Below, piece after piece: positions 1 through 7,500 of a stretch of 64,000 nt of DNA (position 1 is its first letter; each line of letters starts with the position of its first letter). The DNA is from a virus. Below the pieces are notes generated by a model that did not search any database, was not told where the DNA came from, and saw only the letters and a list, made by a program, of their open reading frames with translations. Made by a program: the position numbers and the translations under genes. The stretch covers positions 57,277-121,276 of the IMG/VR virus record IMGVR_UViG_3300023174_000078; one strand, given 5' to 3'.

Positions 1-2
1 AG

Positions 3-140
3 TATACGGAAGTCCTTGCGAATATTTGCCATTGGAATAAGAAAAGTCACGATACGAGGACGATGGCGAACATTGTTTGTTCGGCCACCGCATCCCAACG
101 CGCCGAAGCATTCCTTAAAACATTAGGGCTTTGGAAATAA
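3..140 (+). CDS. C-terminal end of a gene entering from the left
   Basis: The frame is open from base 3 to the TAA at 138-140 and gives 45 codons ending in LKTLGLWK. An in-frame ATG at 63 could make a 25-residue peptide, but reading through from the left is simpler. No family is recognisable from this fragment. Confidence 0.5.
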   Translation, partial: YTEVLANICHWNKKSHDTRTMANIVCSATASQRAEAFLKTLGLWK

Positions 141-164
141 TAATTAACATACACAGTATCCCCC

Positions 165-539
165 ATGAACGAAACACTAGAACCCTACGTTAAGAAGATG
201 TTAGACGGCGGACTCAAAACCGCTGAAGATGTTGCTAAATTTATTGAAGTACAGACGCCCGAGTTGGGTAAAGAGATCATTGTATGGGGTGCCGCTTCCG
301 AAATGGTGGCACCTATCATCAGCTTAATAGCTATTGGGTTAACGGTGGTTGTGCATTTTAAATACAAGCGTGCTGACTGGTATTGTGACTGGACGGATGA
401 AATGCCGTTTGCCGTTGCTAATGGTATATTGTTTCTGATATCGAACATGATATTCTGGGTAAATATCATGGACGTTGTATACCCGCTTGTGGCACCTCGC
501 CTGTTTATCCTTGAAAAGGTTAGTTCATTAATTAAATAA
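165..539 (+). CDS. Small membrane protein with two predicted helices, paralogue of the next gene
   Basis: 124 residues. Hydrophobic segments at about residues 44-66 and 81-103 predict two membrane helices, with a charged Lys/Arg/Asp/Trp linker between them. The C-terminus reads APRLFILE followed by a short basic tail. The next gene has the same layout and a matching APKVFLLE ending, so the two are a tandem duplicate pair. Two-helix proteins of this size occur among phage holin-like and membrane-remodelling proteins, but a clearer holin lies in the minus-strand lysis cassette at 26031-26225, so a lysis role is not assumed. No SD sequence precedes the ATG. Confidence 0.75.
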   Translation: MNETLEPYVKKMLDGGLKTAEDVAKFIEVQTPELGKEIIVWGAASEMVAPIISLIAIGLTVVVHFKYKRADWYCDWTDEMPFAVANGILFLISNMIFWVNIMDVVYPLVAPRLFILEKVSSLIK

Positions 540-543
540 GCAC

Positions 544-972
544 ATGGCAAATCAAAATACACCGCCTCCGGCAATGGAATCCATTGATCAATTTGTTAAT
601 TGGGCTGTAGAGACAGCGCAAGTAAAAGGTCCCAAGATTGTGGACTGGCTTTATGCCGAGGTACCAGAAGTTGTTGCGCAATTTCTAGCATGGAGCTTTG
701 CGGAAAGTTTCATATCTTTCATTACAAGTGCATTCTTTATTTTCATTTATCCTATTTTGTATTTTTACATAGTTAAAAAAATCTATGTGCGATGTGAAGT
801 AGGTAAGATGCGGGATCAGTCAAACTTCTGGGGCGGCTGTGGCTTCCTCGGTATCAGTACCTTTGGTATTTCACAAATAGTAAGCTGGAATTCTATTAAT
901 TTGACTTGGTTACAGGTTTGGCTTGCGCCGAAGGTGTTTCTATTGGAAACGTTTGCGAACGTAGTCAAATAA
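544..972 (+). CDS. Small membrane protein, paralogue of the preceding gene
   Basis: 142 residues. A strong hydrophobic stretch at about residues 52-77 (rich in Phe, Ile and Tyr) and a weaker one at about 95-113 predict two membrane helices. The C-terminus has WLQVWLAPKVFLLE, matching the end of the previous protein. The N-terminus is Pro/Asn-rich and polar. The gene starts 4 bp after the previous stop, so they are probably co-transcribed. Function unknown. Confidence 0.75.
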   Translation: MANQNTPPPAMESIDQFVNWAVETAQVKGPKIVDWLYAEVPEVVAQFLAWSFAESFISFITSAFFIFIYPILYFYIVKKIYVRCEVGKMRDQSNFWGGCGFLGISTFGISQIVSWNSINLTWLQVWLAPKVFLLETFANVVK

Positions 973-973
973 C

Positions 974-1162
974 ATGAGCATATTTCAGAAACTGATATAC
1001 AATATATTTCTTAAGGTATTAAATCCGTACTTCACCAGACATCCCGGGGCGCTCATACCGATTATGTTCTCGCTGCAGGATCAACTTAAGAAAGCTGGAT
1101 TTACTGATGAGGAACTGAGCAGAATAAGGAAAGCATATGACCGCCGAAAAACATACAGGTAA
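974..1162 (+). CDS. Small basic protein of unknown function
   Basis: 62 residues with a hydrophobic N-terminal half (FQKLIYNIFLKVLNPYF) that could be a membrane anchor or amphipathic helix, then a charged C-terminal helix. It starts 1 bp after the preceding stop and its 3' end overlaps the next gene by 26 bp. No family recognised. Confidence 0.55.
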   Translation: MSIFQKLIYNIFLKVLNPYFTRHPGALIPIMFSLQDQLKKAGFTDEELSRIRKAYDRRKTYR

Positions 1163-1460
1163 AGTGACGAAATTTTTTGTTTCTCTCACTGCATTTTTAA
1201 TTATAACTGCAACAGCGTGTGCTTTTGTTTTTAGTTTGTATTCCGCTGCATACTTGACTGCTCGGCTCAAAGTAAACATCGACACGGGAAGTAAGGAGGA
1301 ACGCTTAGTAAGGGCTATTGAACAACTACCTGATTGCGCGTTAAAAAGTAATTGTTACGTTGTACTAGCCGCTGAATACGGCAAGGACAGTGATGAGTTG
1401 AATGACCTGTTAAACGCATATGCGGAGATGAAATTACAAGATTTGAAAGCGTCACAATGA
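1137..1460 (+). CDS. Single-pass membrane protein with exported C-terminal domain
   Basis: 107 residues. A polar, Lys-containing N-terminus of about 12 residues is followed by one long hydrophobic helix (about 13-40), then a charged domain with two Cys residues spaced C-x(4)-C (LPDCALKSNC) and a helical C-terminus. The positive-inside pattern suggests an N-in, C-out protein. The layout is reminiscent of an inner-membrane spanin, but a better spanin pair exists at 24.8-25.2 kb. Function unknown. Confidence 0.6.
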   Translation: MTAEKHTGKVTKFFVSLTAFLIITATACAFVFSLYSAAYLTARLKVNIDTGSKEERLVRAIEQLPDCALKSNCYVVLAAEYGKDSDELNDLLNAYAEMKLQDLKASQ

Positions 1461-1466
1461 TGCGGT

Positions 1467-2195
1467 ATGCGTGCTTTAAAGATTGAGTTACGGAATTATT
1501 GTGTTGAGATTGCTATACATGATTTGCCAGTGCCTAAAAAAGCGCAGTATCAAGGTGATATTCATGATGCTATGCACAAACAGATCAAAGGTTGGATGGA
1601 TCCAAATAGGTCCACGCCATGGTATGTGTGTGGTAATGTGGGTTACATACATGGAATATTGTTTGATAGTGATTTAGAGGTTGTTGTACGTAATGAGCGT
1701 GACGAAGTAATAGACAGCTTTAAGGGAGCTGATTGTTTTGAGCAGACATTCACAAAATACATATACTCCGCACAGCCATTTAAGTTACACCGTGGGTACA
1801 CCACAGGTGGAAGAGTTACAGGAATGGAAGTGAGGAAAGAAGGAGTAGCTAATTGCCTCATTAAATTACCCGCATACGCTCCCCCGTATTCCCGGGATAG
1901 CTTGCATTTATTATTAACGAAGGTAAGCAACATAGAGTCAGTTGATGAAAATTCATCTTACTATAAACGTGCCCATGCTTTTGTTGTTGATACGGGTGTG
2001 CTATCCTACAAAGGATCCGAATTTAATAATTACTTGATACCTTACGAAACAGACTTACAGGCGACAGAGCAAAAGCAACAACACCTATTTGCGGGCGCGT
2101 GGTTGCATGTAAAACCAAAGACATACACCGAAGCCAACCCAAAAGACTGTGATAGTTTGCGTAAATTGTATATTTCTAAAAAAGAATTTGTGTGA
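1467..2195 (+). CDS. Hypothetical protein
   Basis: 242 residues, soluble, no signal peptide or membrane segment. It contains two Tyr/Pro-rich stretches and three Cys but no motif I recognise. An ATG at 1457 overlaps the previous stop but its frame closes at once, so 1467 is the usable start. It is followed by a GC-rich hairpin and a 170-bp non-coding gap, so it probably ends the first transcription unit. Confidence 0.7.
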   Translation: MRALKIELRNYCVEIAIHDLPVPKKAQYQGDIHDAMHKQIKGWMDPNRSTPWYVCGNVGYIHGILFDSDLEVVVRNERDEVIDSFKGADCFEQTFTKYIYSAQPFKLHRGYTTGGRVTGMEVRKEGVANCLIKLPAYAPPYSRDSLHLLLTKVSNIESVDENSSYYKRAHAFVVDTGVLSYKGSEFNNYLIPYETDLQATEQKQQHLFAGAWLHVKPKTYTEANPKDCDSLRKLYISKKEFV

Positions 2196-2220
2196 ATAGC
2201 AGCTTCAGCATGCGCCTAAA

Positions 2221-2254
2221 TGTCCGGGGGCCGATTAATTTCTGCTCCCGGACA
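2221..2254 (+). terminator. Intrinsic-terminator-like hairpin
   Basis: TGTCCGGG (2221-2228) pairs perfectly with CCCGGACA (2247-2254) across an 18-nt loop, 26 bp after the stop of the preceding gene. There is no long T-run behind it (TATAATTTG follows), so it may be a weak terminator or an mRNA-stabilising hairpin. Confidence 0.5.
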
Positions 2255-2365
2255 TATAATTTGTTTGCGTGTGTATAATTTGTGTTTACTATGCTTTATT
2301 AATGGATAGCTAAAAAAGAGGCATAAACACTATTAGCGTATAAATATTTAACAGTAATTATTTTA

Positions 2366-3313
2366 ATGTCCGATTCATCTTTTGTTCAATCTTTACAGCA
2401 ACTAGTCCGCAAGAATGAAGGAAGACCTCATTCGCAGGCTGAAGTACTGCGGGAGCTGGATCAGCGTTACTTGGATACATTTAATTTGAGTGTAGAACCA
2501 TTGGGGAAGAAAAACCTGATTTACTTTACTCTTAATTATAATTTAGAGTATATTGATTTATTTATTTATTGTTTGCGTTCTATTGTTAATAAAGACAGAC
2601 CTGATTTATTTGATTTATTGATTATATGTCCTCCTTTGTTTGAAACAACGATTAATGAATTAATTGAGGCGCGTAACATAGACCTGAAAGGATTTAAATT
2701 AATGTTTCATCATGTGGATGAAGCGGTTGATGGTATCGAGGCTTCTATGAATAAACTGAAGATATACCAATTCAAAGATATAAACGCATACGGAAAGATA
2801 TTATTCCTTGATGTTGATATTATGGCTGTAGAACCAGTCAGTAATTTATTCAAACTTGATGTAGACCCGAATAAATTACACGCAGCTATTCATTCTACGA
2901 CCTTGCATTTACATAATACTAAGTACCACAGGCTAGTGGATTATGACGCTGGTAAGATGAATGAATTTAGGGATGCTGGTATATATGCCTTTAATGCTGG
3001 GCAGTTTTTATTTAACAATAGTGCGAGGATGCTGCAGCATATGCGTAATGTGGATTGGTTATCCTCCACATGGCCCGGTGAATATTTCTTCGAACAATCT
3101 TATTTAAACCACTATTTTAATTGGTACGGCATTTCTGATATAGACTTGCTAGATAACTGCGTTAAATTCGAGGCTGTCCATTTAAACAATAAAGTAGGAT
3201 TTAATTGGCAAATTAAATTGAATTACTCTATTATACACTTTGCTGGGCATGCATGTGATGCGGGCAAGAAAATAGAATACATTCGTAACTTTCATCTTGA
3301 ATTAATTAATTAA
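2366..3313 (+). CDS. GT8-like (GT-A fold) glycosyltransferase
   Basis: 315 residues. Residues 50-60 (NLIYFTLNYNL) look like the first beta strand of a GT-A fold. The nucleotide-sugar/metal motif is FLDVDIM with DVD at 149-151, and FNAGQFLFNN at 209-218 resembles the FNSG motif of glycogenin-like GT8 enzymes. A late His-containing strand (IIHFAGH) fits the metal-binding His of GT8 enzymes. It is first in a run with a sulfotransferase, a methyltransferase and an APS kinase, so it may build the glycan that is then sulfated or methylated. A TATAAT-like hexamer lies at 2274-2279 upstream. Donor and acceptor cannot be read from sequence. Confidence 0.8.
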   Translation: MSDSSFVQSLQQLVRKNEGRPHSQAEVLRELDQRYLDTFNLSVEPLGKKNLIYFTLNYNLEYIDLFIYCLRSIVNKDRPDLFDLLIICPPLFETTINELIEARNIDLKGFKLMFHHVDEAVDGIEASMNKLKIYQFKDINAYGKILFLDVDIMAVEPVSNLFKLDVDPNKLHAAIHSTTLHLHNTKYHRLVDYDAGKMNEFRDAGIYAFNAGQFLFNNSARMLQHMRNVDWLSSTWPGEYFFEQSYLNHYFNWYGISDIDLLDNCVKFEAVHLNNKVGFNWQIKLNYSIIHFAGHACDAGKKIEYIRNFHLELIN

Positions 3314-3319
3314 TTAATT

Positions 3320-3946
3320 ATGTCAAACTACATACTATCCCATTGTAACTTTATCCACATTCCTAAATGTGGAGGTTCAGCATTAAATAATACTTTCCAT
3401 AGGCTAGGTTTAGTTACCGATCCAGATAAACAGATGTTAAAGGAGCCGCATTACGGACATCTATTCCCATGTCAGATGCCTGAGAGCGAGAATCCGTACT
3501 TTGCATTTGTTAGGCATCCTGCTTCGTGGTGGTTGTCTTATTACCACTTCAACATGAACACAGAACATTCGCGGTTTTCAGCTGCGGAACTCTCCACGAC
3601 TTCATTTGATGAATGGGTGCGTGACTACGGTCCTTTTTGGTTGGGATTTTATTCTAAAATAGTGCAGCGCTATTTGGGCCGCGATCCCAATTTTCCGGCG
3701 AGTTCTAAAATAGAGTTAATCGGACGCACTGAGTATTTATTCAGTGATTTACGCCGCATCTTTAATGTTATAGGACAACCATACAATTCAAATGTACTGC
3801 GTGATTTAATTTCTGGTAAACTTAAACTAAATGATAAACAGGCAAACAGGCAGGACTATGATCATACAGACATGTCCCAAGCATCCCGGGAAATAATCTT
3901 TGAGTGTGAACAACCCGTTTACAGGATGTTCAGCTATAAAATGTAA
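3320..3946 (+). CDS. PAPS-dependent sulfotransferase
   Basis: 208 residues. FIHIPKCGGSAL at about 11-22 is the 5'-phosphosulfate-binding loop typical of the Sulfotransfer_2 class, and FAFVRHPASWWLSYYHF at 61-77 is the 3'-phosphate-binding motif with the R-x(3)-S pair (R65, S69). The family transfers a sulfuryl group from PAPS to a hydroxyl or amino group, usually on carbohydrate. No signal peptide or membrane anchor is seen, so it should act in the host cytoplasm. It starts 6 bp after the glycosyltransferase; three genes on, the same apparent operon encodes an APS kinase, which makes PAPS. Confidence 0.85.
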   Translation: MSNYILSHCNFIHIPKCGGSALNNTFHRLGLVTDPDKQMLKEPHYGHLFPCQMPESENPYFAFVRHPASWWLSYYHFNMNTEHSRFSAAELSTTSFDEWVRDYGPFWLGFYSKIVQRYLGRDPNFPASSKIELIGRTEYLFSDLRRIFNVIGQPYNSNVLRDLISGKLKLNDKQANRQDYDHTDMSQASREIIFECEQPVYRMFSYKM

Positions 3947-3948
3947 TT

Positions 3949-4677
3949 ATGGAAGCATATGATCCGTTATTAATGGGGAATTGGCATCATGATATTGTCA
4001 TTAATGCTGCTGTTAGAACGCGCGATTTATCGCCAGCATACAATGACAGATCTACAACCAGTAAAGAAGGCTTGGCTAAAGAAATAAAGGACATATACGG
4101 AGAAGCATTAAAAGATAAGAATGTATTGGATATTGCCTGTAATGCGGGCGGTCATTTGTATGCGTTAAACAGATTTGGTATTAATTCCGGGTTTGGCTTT
4201 GATGCGCGGTCCTTATGGATACAGCAAGCGCATTGGTTAAAAAGGAATATAGATATTCCGTGTGATAACCTGACATTCGTGGAAGGTAGCTTTGATGTAC
4301 TGCAAGACTTTGAAGACAGACATTTTCATTTGTCTTTGTTTAACGGGATATTCTATCACTTAGCCGATCCTATAACGCAGCTAGCTAAAGTAGCGGAAAA
4401 GACATCTGAGTTGCTTGTTATTAATACTGCTTATGCGCCTCAGCACTCTGCAGGTCCTCCTGCGTTAATATTCAAAATGGAGGATGCGTCTATTGAAACA
4501 GGTTTAAGTGGTCTGGATGGATTATCTTGGCTTCCTAGTGGTGAATATGTTCTTTACCGTATTCTTAAACATATGGGCTTTCCATATGCGCAGCTCATGT
4601 TCAAAAGTCCTAAGACCAATCGCCTAGCTGTTATTGCGGCACGCGAGGAAGGTTTACTAACTATTGCTGATGTATGA
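3949..4677 (+). CDS. Class I SAM-dependent methyltransferase
   Basis: 242 residues. SAM-binding motif I is VLDIACNAGGHL (about 59-70), followed by GFGFDARSLWIQQA, where the acidic residue would bind the ribose, and by LFNGIFYHLADP, a typical post-motif that resembles CmoB/Methyltransf_9-like enzymes. The target cannot be deduced; given the neighbours (glycosyltransferase, sulfotransferase, APS kinase), a sugar or small molecule is as likely as nucleic acid. It begins 2 bp after the sulfotransferase stop and overlaps the APS kinase by 4 bp (ATGA), so the four genes appear translationally coupled. Confidence 0.8.
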   Translation: MEAYDPLLMGNWHHDIVINAAVRTRDLSPAYNDRSTTSKEGLAKEIKDIYGEALKDKNVLDIACNAGGHLYALNRFGINSGFGFDARSLWIQQAHWLKRNIDIPCDNLTFVEGSFDVLQDFEDRHFHLSLFNGIFYHLADPITQLAKVAEKTSELLVINTAYAPQHSAGPPALIFKMEDASIETGLSGLDGLSWLPSGEYVLYRILKHMGFPYAQLMFKSPKTNRLAVIAAREEGLLTIADV

Positions 4678-5180
4678 CCCCGCCAGTGCTATGGTTGTAT
4701 GGTTTATCTGGGAGCGGTAAAACGACTGTTTCTCGCTATGCGCAGTATATCATTAACTCGTGGCACGCACCCGTGATTGTATTAGATGCAGATGTATTGA
4801 GAAAAGATTACTGGCCTGAGATAGGATTAACCAAGAGTGCCCGGCTAGAGAATACACGGCGTATCGCTAAATTAGCGAAGACTTATAAAGATCTGAATAT
4901 TGCTGTATTGGTAGCTGCGTGTGCGCCGTTCCAGGAACAAAGAGAGGATGTACTTCGTTTATTACCTGACACTAAGTTTGTTTACATGGACACACCATTA
5001 GACATATGCCGGGAGCGTAAACCTTACACATATAAAGATCCGGCGAGATCAGTTACTTCGGTAGAGCACACACCACCCCCTTGGGCAACTATAGACGGTA
5101 AACAAGATATCGACTCGATTCTTACCGCGACTTCAGTCATCTTAGAGCGATGGCTTCCCTTTCAAATTTCAAGTACCTAG
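4674..5180 (+). CDS. cysC: Adenylylsulfate (APS) kinase
   Basis: 168 residues, a little shorter than bacterial CysC (about 200). Walker A is GLSGSGKT (10-17). LDADVLRKD (37-45) matches the DGDNVR motif, SARLENTRRIAKLAK (55-69) matches the APS-binding segment with the ENxRR core, and MDTPLDICRERKP (105-117) matches the DTPLxxCExRDP stretch of CysC. The C-terminal lid is diverged and shortened. The enzyme phosphorylates APS to PAPS, the donor used by the sulfotransferase two genes upstream. No ATP sulfurylase is present in the window, so APS would have to come from the host or another phage locus. Confidence 0.82.
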   Translation: MTPPVLWLYGLSGSGKTTVSRYAQYIINSWHAPVIVLDADVLRKDYWPEIGLTKSARLENTRRIAKLAKTYKDLNIAVLVAACAPFQEQREDVLRLLPDTKFVYMDTPLDICRERKPYTYKDPARSVTSVEHTPPPWATIDGKQDIDSILTATSVILERWLPFQISST

Positions 5181-5202
5181 AGGTACGAACAAACAACAAA
5201 TA

Positions 5203-5445
5203 ATGAACTCACTGGTTAACTCTGTACCAGCTTTTAATGGTTGCTTTACGCATCAGATAAAAAGATTTGTATCCTACGGCGTGTTTACGCCTGTAATTCT
5301 AGCTTCATCCGCTGCTGTAACTGGCGATGTTTTAGGAGAGCTGTATAGCAAACTGTTTCAGCTCAGCCCTTTTTTCTCTGAATCACAATTGCAACTGAGA
5401 CATGTTATTAAAACCAAACTGTATGACGACACTGAATACGGGTGA
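5203..5445 (+). CDS. Array A member 1 (tetrapeptide-period small protein)
   Basis: 80 residues beginning MNSLVNSV. The N-terminal two thirds show a loose four-residue spacing of Val/Ile (for example RFVS-YGVF-TPVI), the same periodicity as the DSV-type repeats of array B at 14.0-16.1 kb. It heads a chain of overlapping small ORFs and its 3' end overlaps member 2 by 23 bp. No known family. Confidence 0.5.
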   Translation: MNSLVNSVPAFNGCFTHQIKRFVSYGVFTPVILASSAAVTGDVLGELYSKLFQLSPFFSESQLQLRHVIKTKLYDDTEYG

Positions 5446-5665
5446 ACGTCGCGAATTTGCTGCGTATCACCTACTGTACAAGCGGTCTGTATTTAATACA
5501 CAAGACGACGTGATTGACCTGTTTGATATTTTATCAAACTTCACGGATTGCGTGCATGGTGATGTATGGGATGTGATTTTAGTTAATCTACGAACGCCAA
5601 TATATCAAGCGGCAGGTAGCCATATAGCAAATTATGCGTCCGCAATCCTGAATGAGACAATATGA
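5423..5665 (+). CDS. Array A member 2
   Basis: 80 residues from the ATG at 5423 (an ATG at 5402 would add seven residues and a longer overlap). The C-terminal half is strictly periodic: TDCV HGDV WDVI LVNL RTPI YQAA GSHI. It ends ...LNETI, echoing the NETIT ending of every array B protein, and its stop overlaps the start of member 3 (ATGA). Confidence 0.5.
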   Translation: MTTLNTGERREFAAYHLLYKRSVFNTQDDVIDLFDILSNFTDCVHGDVWDVILVNLRTPIYQAAGSHIANYASAILNETI

Positions 5666-5874
5666 GAAGAAAAAAAGATTACTTAGGTGATTATGTCGCT
5701 GATAGTGTAAACGATATATGTTGGAGTTGTGTGATACACATTATCACGGATATCATTTTTATGGCGACATCTCGTCCTGTTTACAAGGAAATTTATGGAT
5801 TTATAGATACACATGTTTCTGATTCTGTAGGCAATATAGTTCATATAAAAATAAATAATGAATGCGATTTATAA
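5662..5874 (+). CDS. Array A member 3
   Basis: 70 residues. From residue 10 almost every fourth position is Val or Ile: ADSV NDIC WSCV IHII TDII, and later SDSV GNIV HIKI. The units ADSV and SDSV are of the array B type. The 3' end reads KINNE, like the KINE ending of array B, and overlaps a 16-residue vestigial member. Confidence 0.5.
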   Translation: MRRKKDYLGDYVADSVNDICWSCVIHIITDIIFMATSRPVYKEIYGFIDTHVSDSVGNIVHIKINNECDL

Positions 5875-5908
5875 ATCTGTTAACGCTACGTATAGCCGAA
5901 AAACATGA
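5858..5908 (+). CDS. Vestigial 16-residue array A member
   Basis: A short ORF starting MNAIYKSVNAT that fills the gap between members 3 and 4, with its start inside the end of member 3 and its TGA overlapping the next ATG. It preserves the chained start/stop architecture and one KSV unit. Probably a truncated member or coupling leader rather than a functional protein. Confidence 0.3.
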   Translation: MNAIYKSVNATYSRKT

Positions 5909-6108
5909 AAACACTTTCTGATACTGTCTGGTCTCAAACTTGGTATTGTATTCACATTTCTATATGGACCTCGATAGGCCGCGCGACTAATGCTGATACG
6001 GCGGTTTCTACGCACGAATTTGTTTCGGACGCAATTTTTGAACCTGTAGCTAAAGCTACTGGCACGCGTTACGTCGATTCAACAATATATGAAATTGTTA
6101 AATCCTAA
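5905..6108 (+). CDS. Array A member 4
   Basis: 67 residues, four-residue period throughout: SDTV WSQT WYCI HISI WTSI near the start and HEFV SDAI FEPV AKAT later. SDTV-W and SIW resemble SDSVW of array B. Unlike most members it does not directly overlap the next one; 22 bp lie between, including a four-codon mini-ORF. Confidence 0.5.
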   Translation: MKTLSDTVWSQTWYCIHISIWTSIGRATNADTAVSTHEFVSDAIFEPVAKATGTRYVDSTIYEIVKS

Positions 6109-6130
6109 AAAACAAATGAGTACACACTAA

Positions 6131-6364
6131 ATGATGAATGATAAAACTCTTTATAACTCTATAACGACGCTAGTGTCTGTTTTTGCGCTCGATGGTTTAG
6201 AAGATCATGTTTTTAGCGTTACTCGCGGCTCCTGCGCAGCTAGGTCTGTGTGGATAACTGTTATGCATCAAGTCTTTGACATTACGCACAGGGCTACAGC
6301 CGATCCTAATTATGGTATTACCTCACGTCTTGCCAAAGTATTAAATAAAAAAATAAATGAGTAA
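6131..6364 (+). CDS. Array A member 5
   Basis: 77 residues (an ATG at 6134 is an equal alternative start). Periodic units include LYNSI TTLV SVFA LDGL EDHV and WITV MHQV FDIT. It ends NKKINE, almost identical to the NKINE tail of array B, and the DNA at this junction (AATAAAAAAATAAATGA) closely matches the array B junction. Overlaps member 6 by 8 bp. Confidence 0.5.
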   Translation: MMNDKTLYNSITTLVSVFALDGLEDHVFSVTRGSCAARSVWITVMHQVFDITHRATADPNYGITSRLAKVLNKKINE

Positions 6365-6563
6365 TATTTACTACTCTATTTGGACATCTATTTGCGATAA
6401 TGTCTGTGGTGGCGTGGAGCGCAATGGGCTTGACACTTTATGGGATACAGCGCGCTATTCCGTAGAGGATACTGTTTGGTTTGCTATCAGCGCCAATATC
6501 TTCGGGATTATGCCCGACGCTGTAGAAAAAACTATTTGTAACCATCTTTATGCTAAAACTTGA
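6357..6563 (+). CDS. Array A member 6
   Basis: 68 residues with near-perfect four-residue register: YYSI WTSI CDNV CGGV, then WDTA RYSV EDTV WFAI SANI, then PDAV EKTI CNHL. Starts within the end of member 5 and overlaps member 7 by 14 bp. Confidence 0.5.
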   Translation: MSNIYYSIWTSICDNVCGGVERNGLDTLWDTARYSVEDTVWFAISANIFGIMPDAVEKTICNHLYAKT

Positions 6564-6978
6564 AAAATCCGTTTCACACTTCGCGCGTATTATGGTTCAG
6601 CCCAATATAATTGACCCCGTTAAACATAATGCGTGGCAGGCTATTAGTGAGCAAGATTGGGAAGACGTATGGCTAATTCCTGCCGAATCGATATATACCG
6701 CCGCACGTAATAACGTGAGTGAGCTGGTCAGGAGTTTTTTGTTACACACACACACAAACCTTATTAAAATGAGTACCGATAATGAATTAAGACGGGCTGT
6801 TAACGAGATTAGCGACGCGCTAGTTTGGAAAAATTTAAGGAGCGCAATATGGTCTCATATGGAAGCTGATAGATGGTGGAGTACCCGTTTTGCGCTGAGT
6901 GACAGCATGACGGCTAAAAATGTATGTACCGCTAACTTCTTCGTTAATTCTTACATGAATCAACAAAAATATGGATAA
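6550..6978 (+). CDS. Array A member 7, apparent fusion of two members
   Basis: 142 residues, twice the usual length. The first half is periodic (EKSV SHFA RIMV QPNI IDPV KHNA WQAI). An in-frame ATG at 6770 (MSTDNELRR) begins what looks like a second member, with RSAI WSHM and a Trp-rich stretch. The simplest reading is that the stop codon between two units was lost. The 3' end overlaps member 8 by 8 bp. Confidence 0.45.
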   Translation: MLKLEKSVSHFARIMVQPNIIDPVKHNAWQAISEQDWEDVWLIPAESIYTAARNNVSELVRSFLLHTHTNLIKMSTDNELRRAVNEISDALVWKNLRSAIWSHMEADRWWSTRFALSDSMTAKNVCTANFFVNSYMNQQKYG

Positions 6979-7183
6979 TGTTTTATACAGAACTATTTTT
7001 CACAATGTGTGGCGTCCTGTACACCGCTGTGTGTTGTACCGTATACAAGATAGCACAGCAAACGCTTTAATAGGCGATGTGTTTGAATCTGGATGGGTTG
7101 CTATCAGAGATGCTGCTTACATACCTGTGGAGGATATGCTTCATCCGTACGTTTCTTTAAAATTTAATTCAATATGCGTGTAG
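6971..7183 (+). CDS. Array A member 8
   Basis: 70 residues; begins MDNVLYRTIFHNVWRPV and keeps Val/Ile/Leu at about every fourth position, with Trp frequently opening a unit as in array B. The end overlaps a further 23-codon ORF (7174-7245) that looks like a truncated member, after which a 51-bp gap interrupts the chain. Confidence 0.5.
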   Translation: MDNVLYRTIFHNVWRPVHRCVLYRIQDSTANALIGDVFESGWVAIRDAAYIPVEDMLHPYVSLKFNSICV

Positions 7184-7245
7184 ACAATTCACCACACCCG
7201 GCAGTCATTCGCTGTATTGACGATAAACATAACGCTTCAAATTAG
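7174..7245 (+). CDS. Truncated array A member (23 residues)
   Basis: Short ORF starting MRVDNSPHPAVIRCIDD, overlapping the end of member 8 by 10 bp in the same manner as the other junctions. Too short and weakly periodic to be confident that it is expressed. Confidence 0.25.
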   Translation: MRVDNSPHPAVIRCIDDKHNASN

Positions 7246-7296
7246 ACACCGCCATCGCGGTCGTTTCCCTGCGGTGAAATCCAAATTCTGCACAAC

Positions 7297-7500
7297 ATGA
7301 CAATTCACGATTCTAGCGATACCCAGGTATACTACGCGATCAATAAGTACATCTGGTTCGATATCCGGGCTGCTATAAAGGATTTTATTTGTTACGACGC
7401 GTATCGCTACGTTGAGAACGAAATTTATGATAAAGCAGACAGTGTTACATACTATTCTGTATGCGAATATGTGGAGCTGAGCCTCAAAATTTATAAATGA
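7297..7500 (+). CDS. Array A member 9
   Basis: 67 residues with strict period: DTQV YYAI NKYI WFDI RAAI KDFI, then YRYV ENEI, then YYSV CEYV. It overlaps the last member by 4 bp (ATGA). Note the frequent Tyr/Trp at unit starts and acidic residues at position two, as in array B. Confidence 0.5.
   Translation: MTIHDSSDTQVYYAINKYIWFDIRAAIKDFICYDAYRYVENEIYDKADSVTYYSVCEYVELSLKIYK

Noticed and set aside
165-972. Holin assignment for the two-helix paralogues
   Set aside because: Topology alone is not enough, and a better holin candidate is in the lysis cassette.
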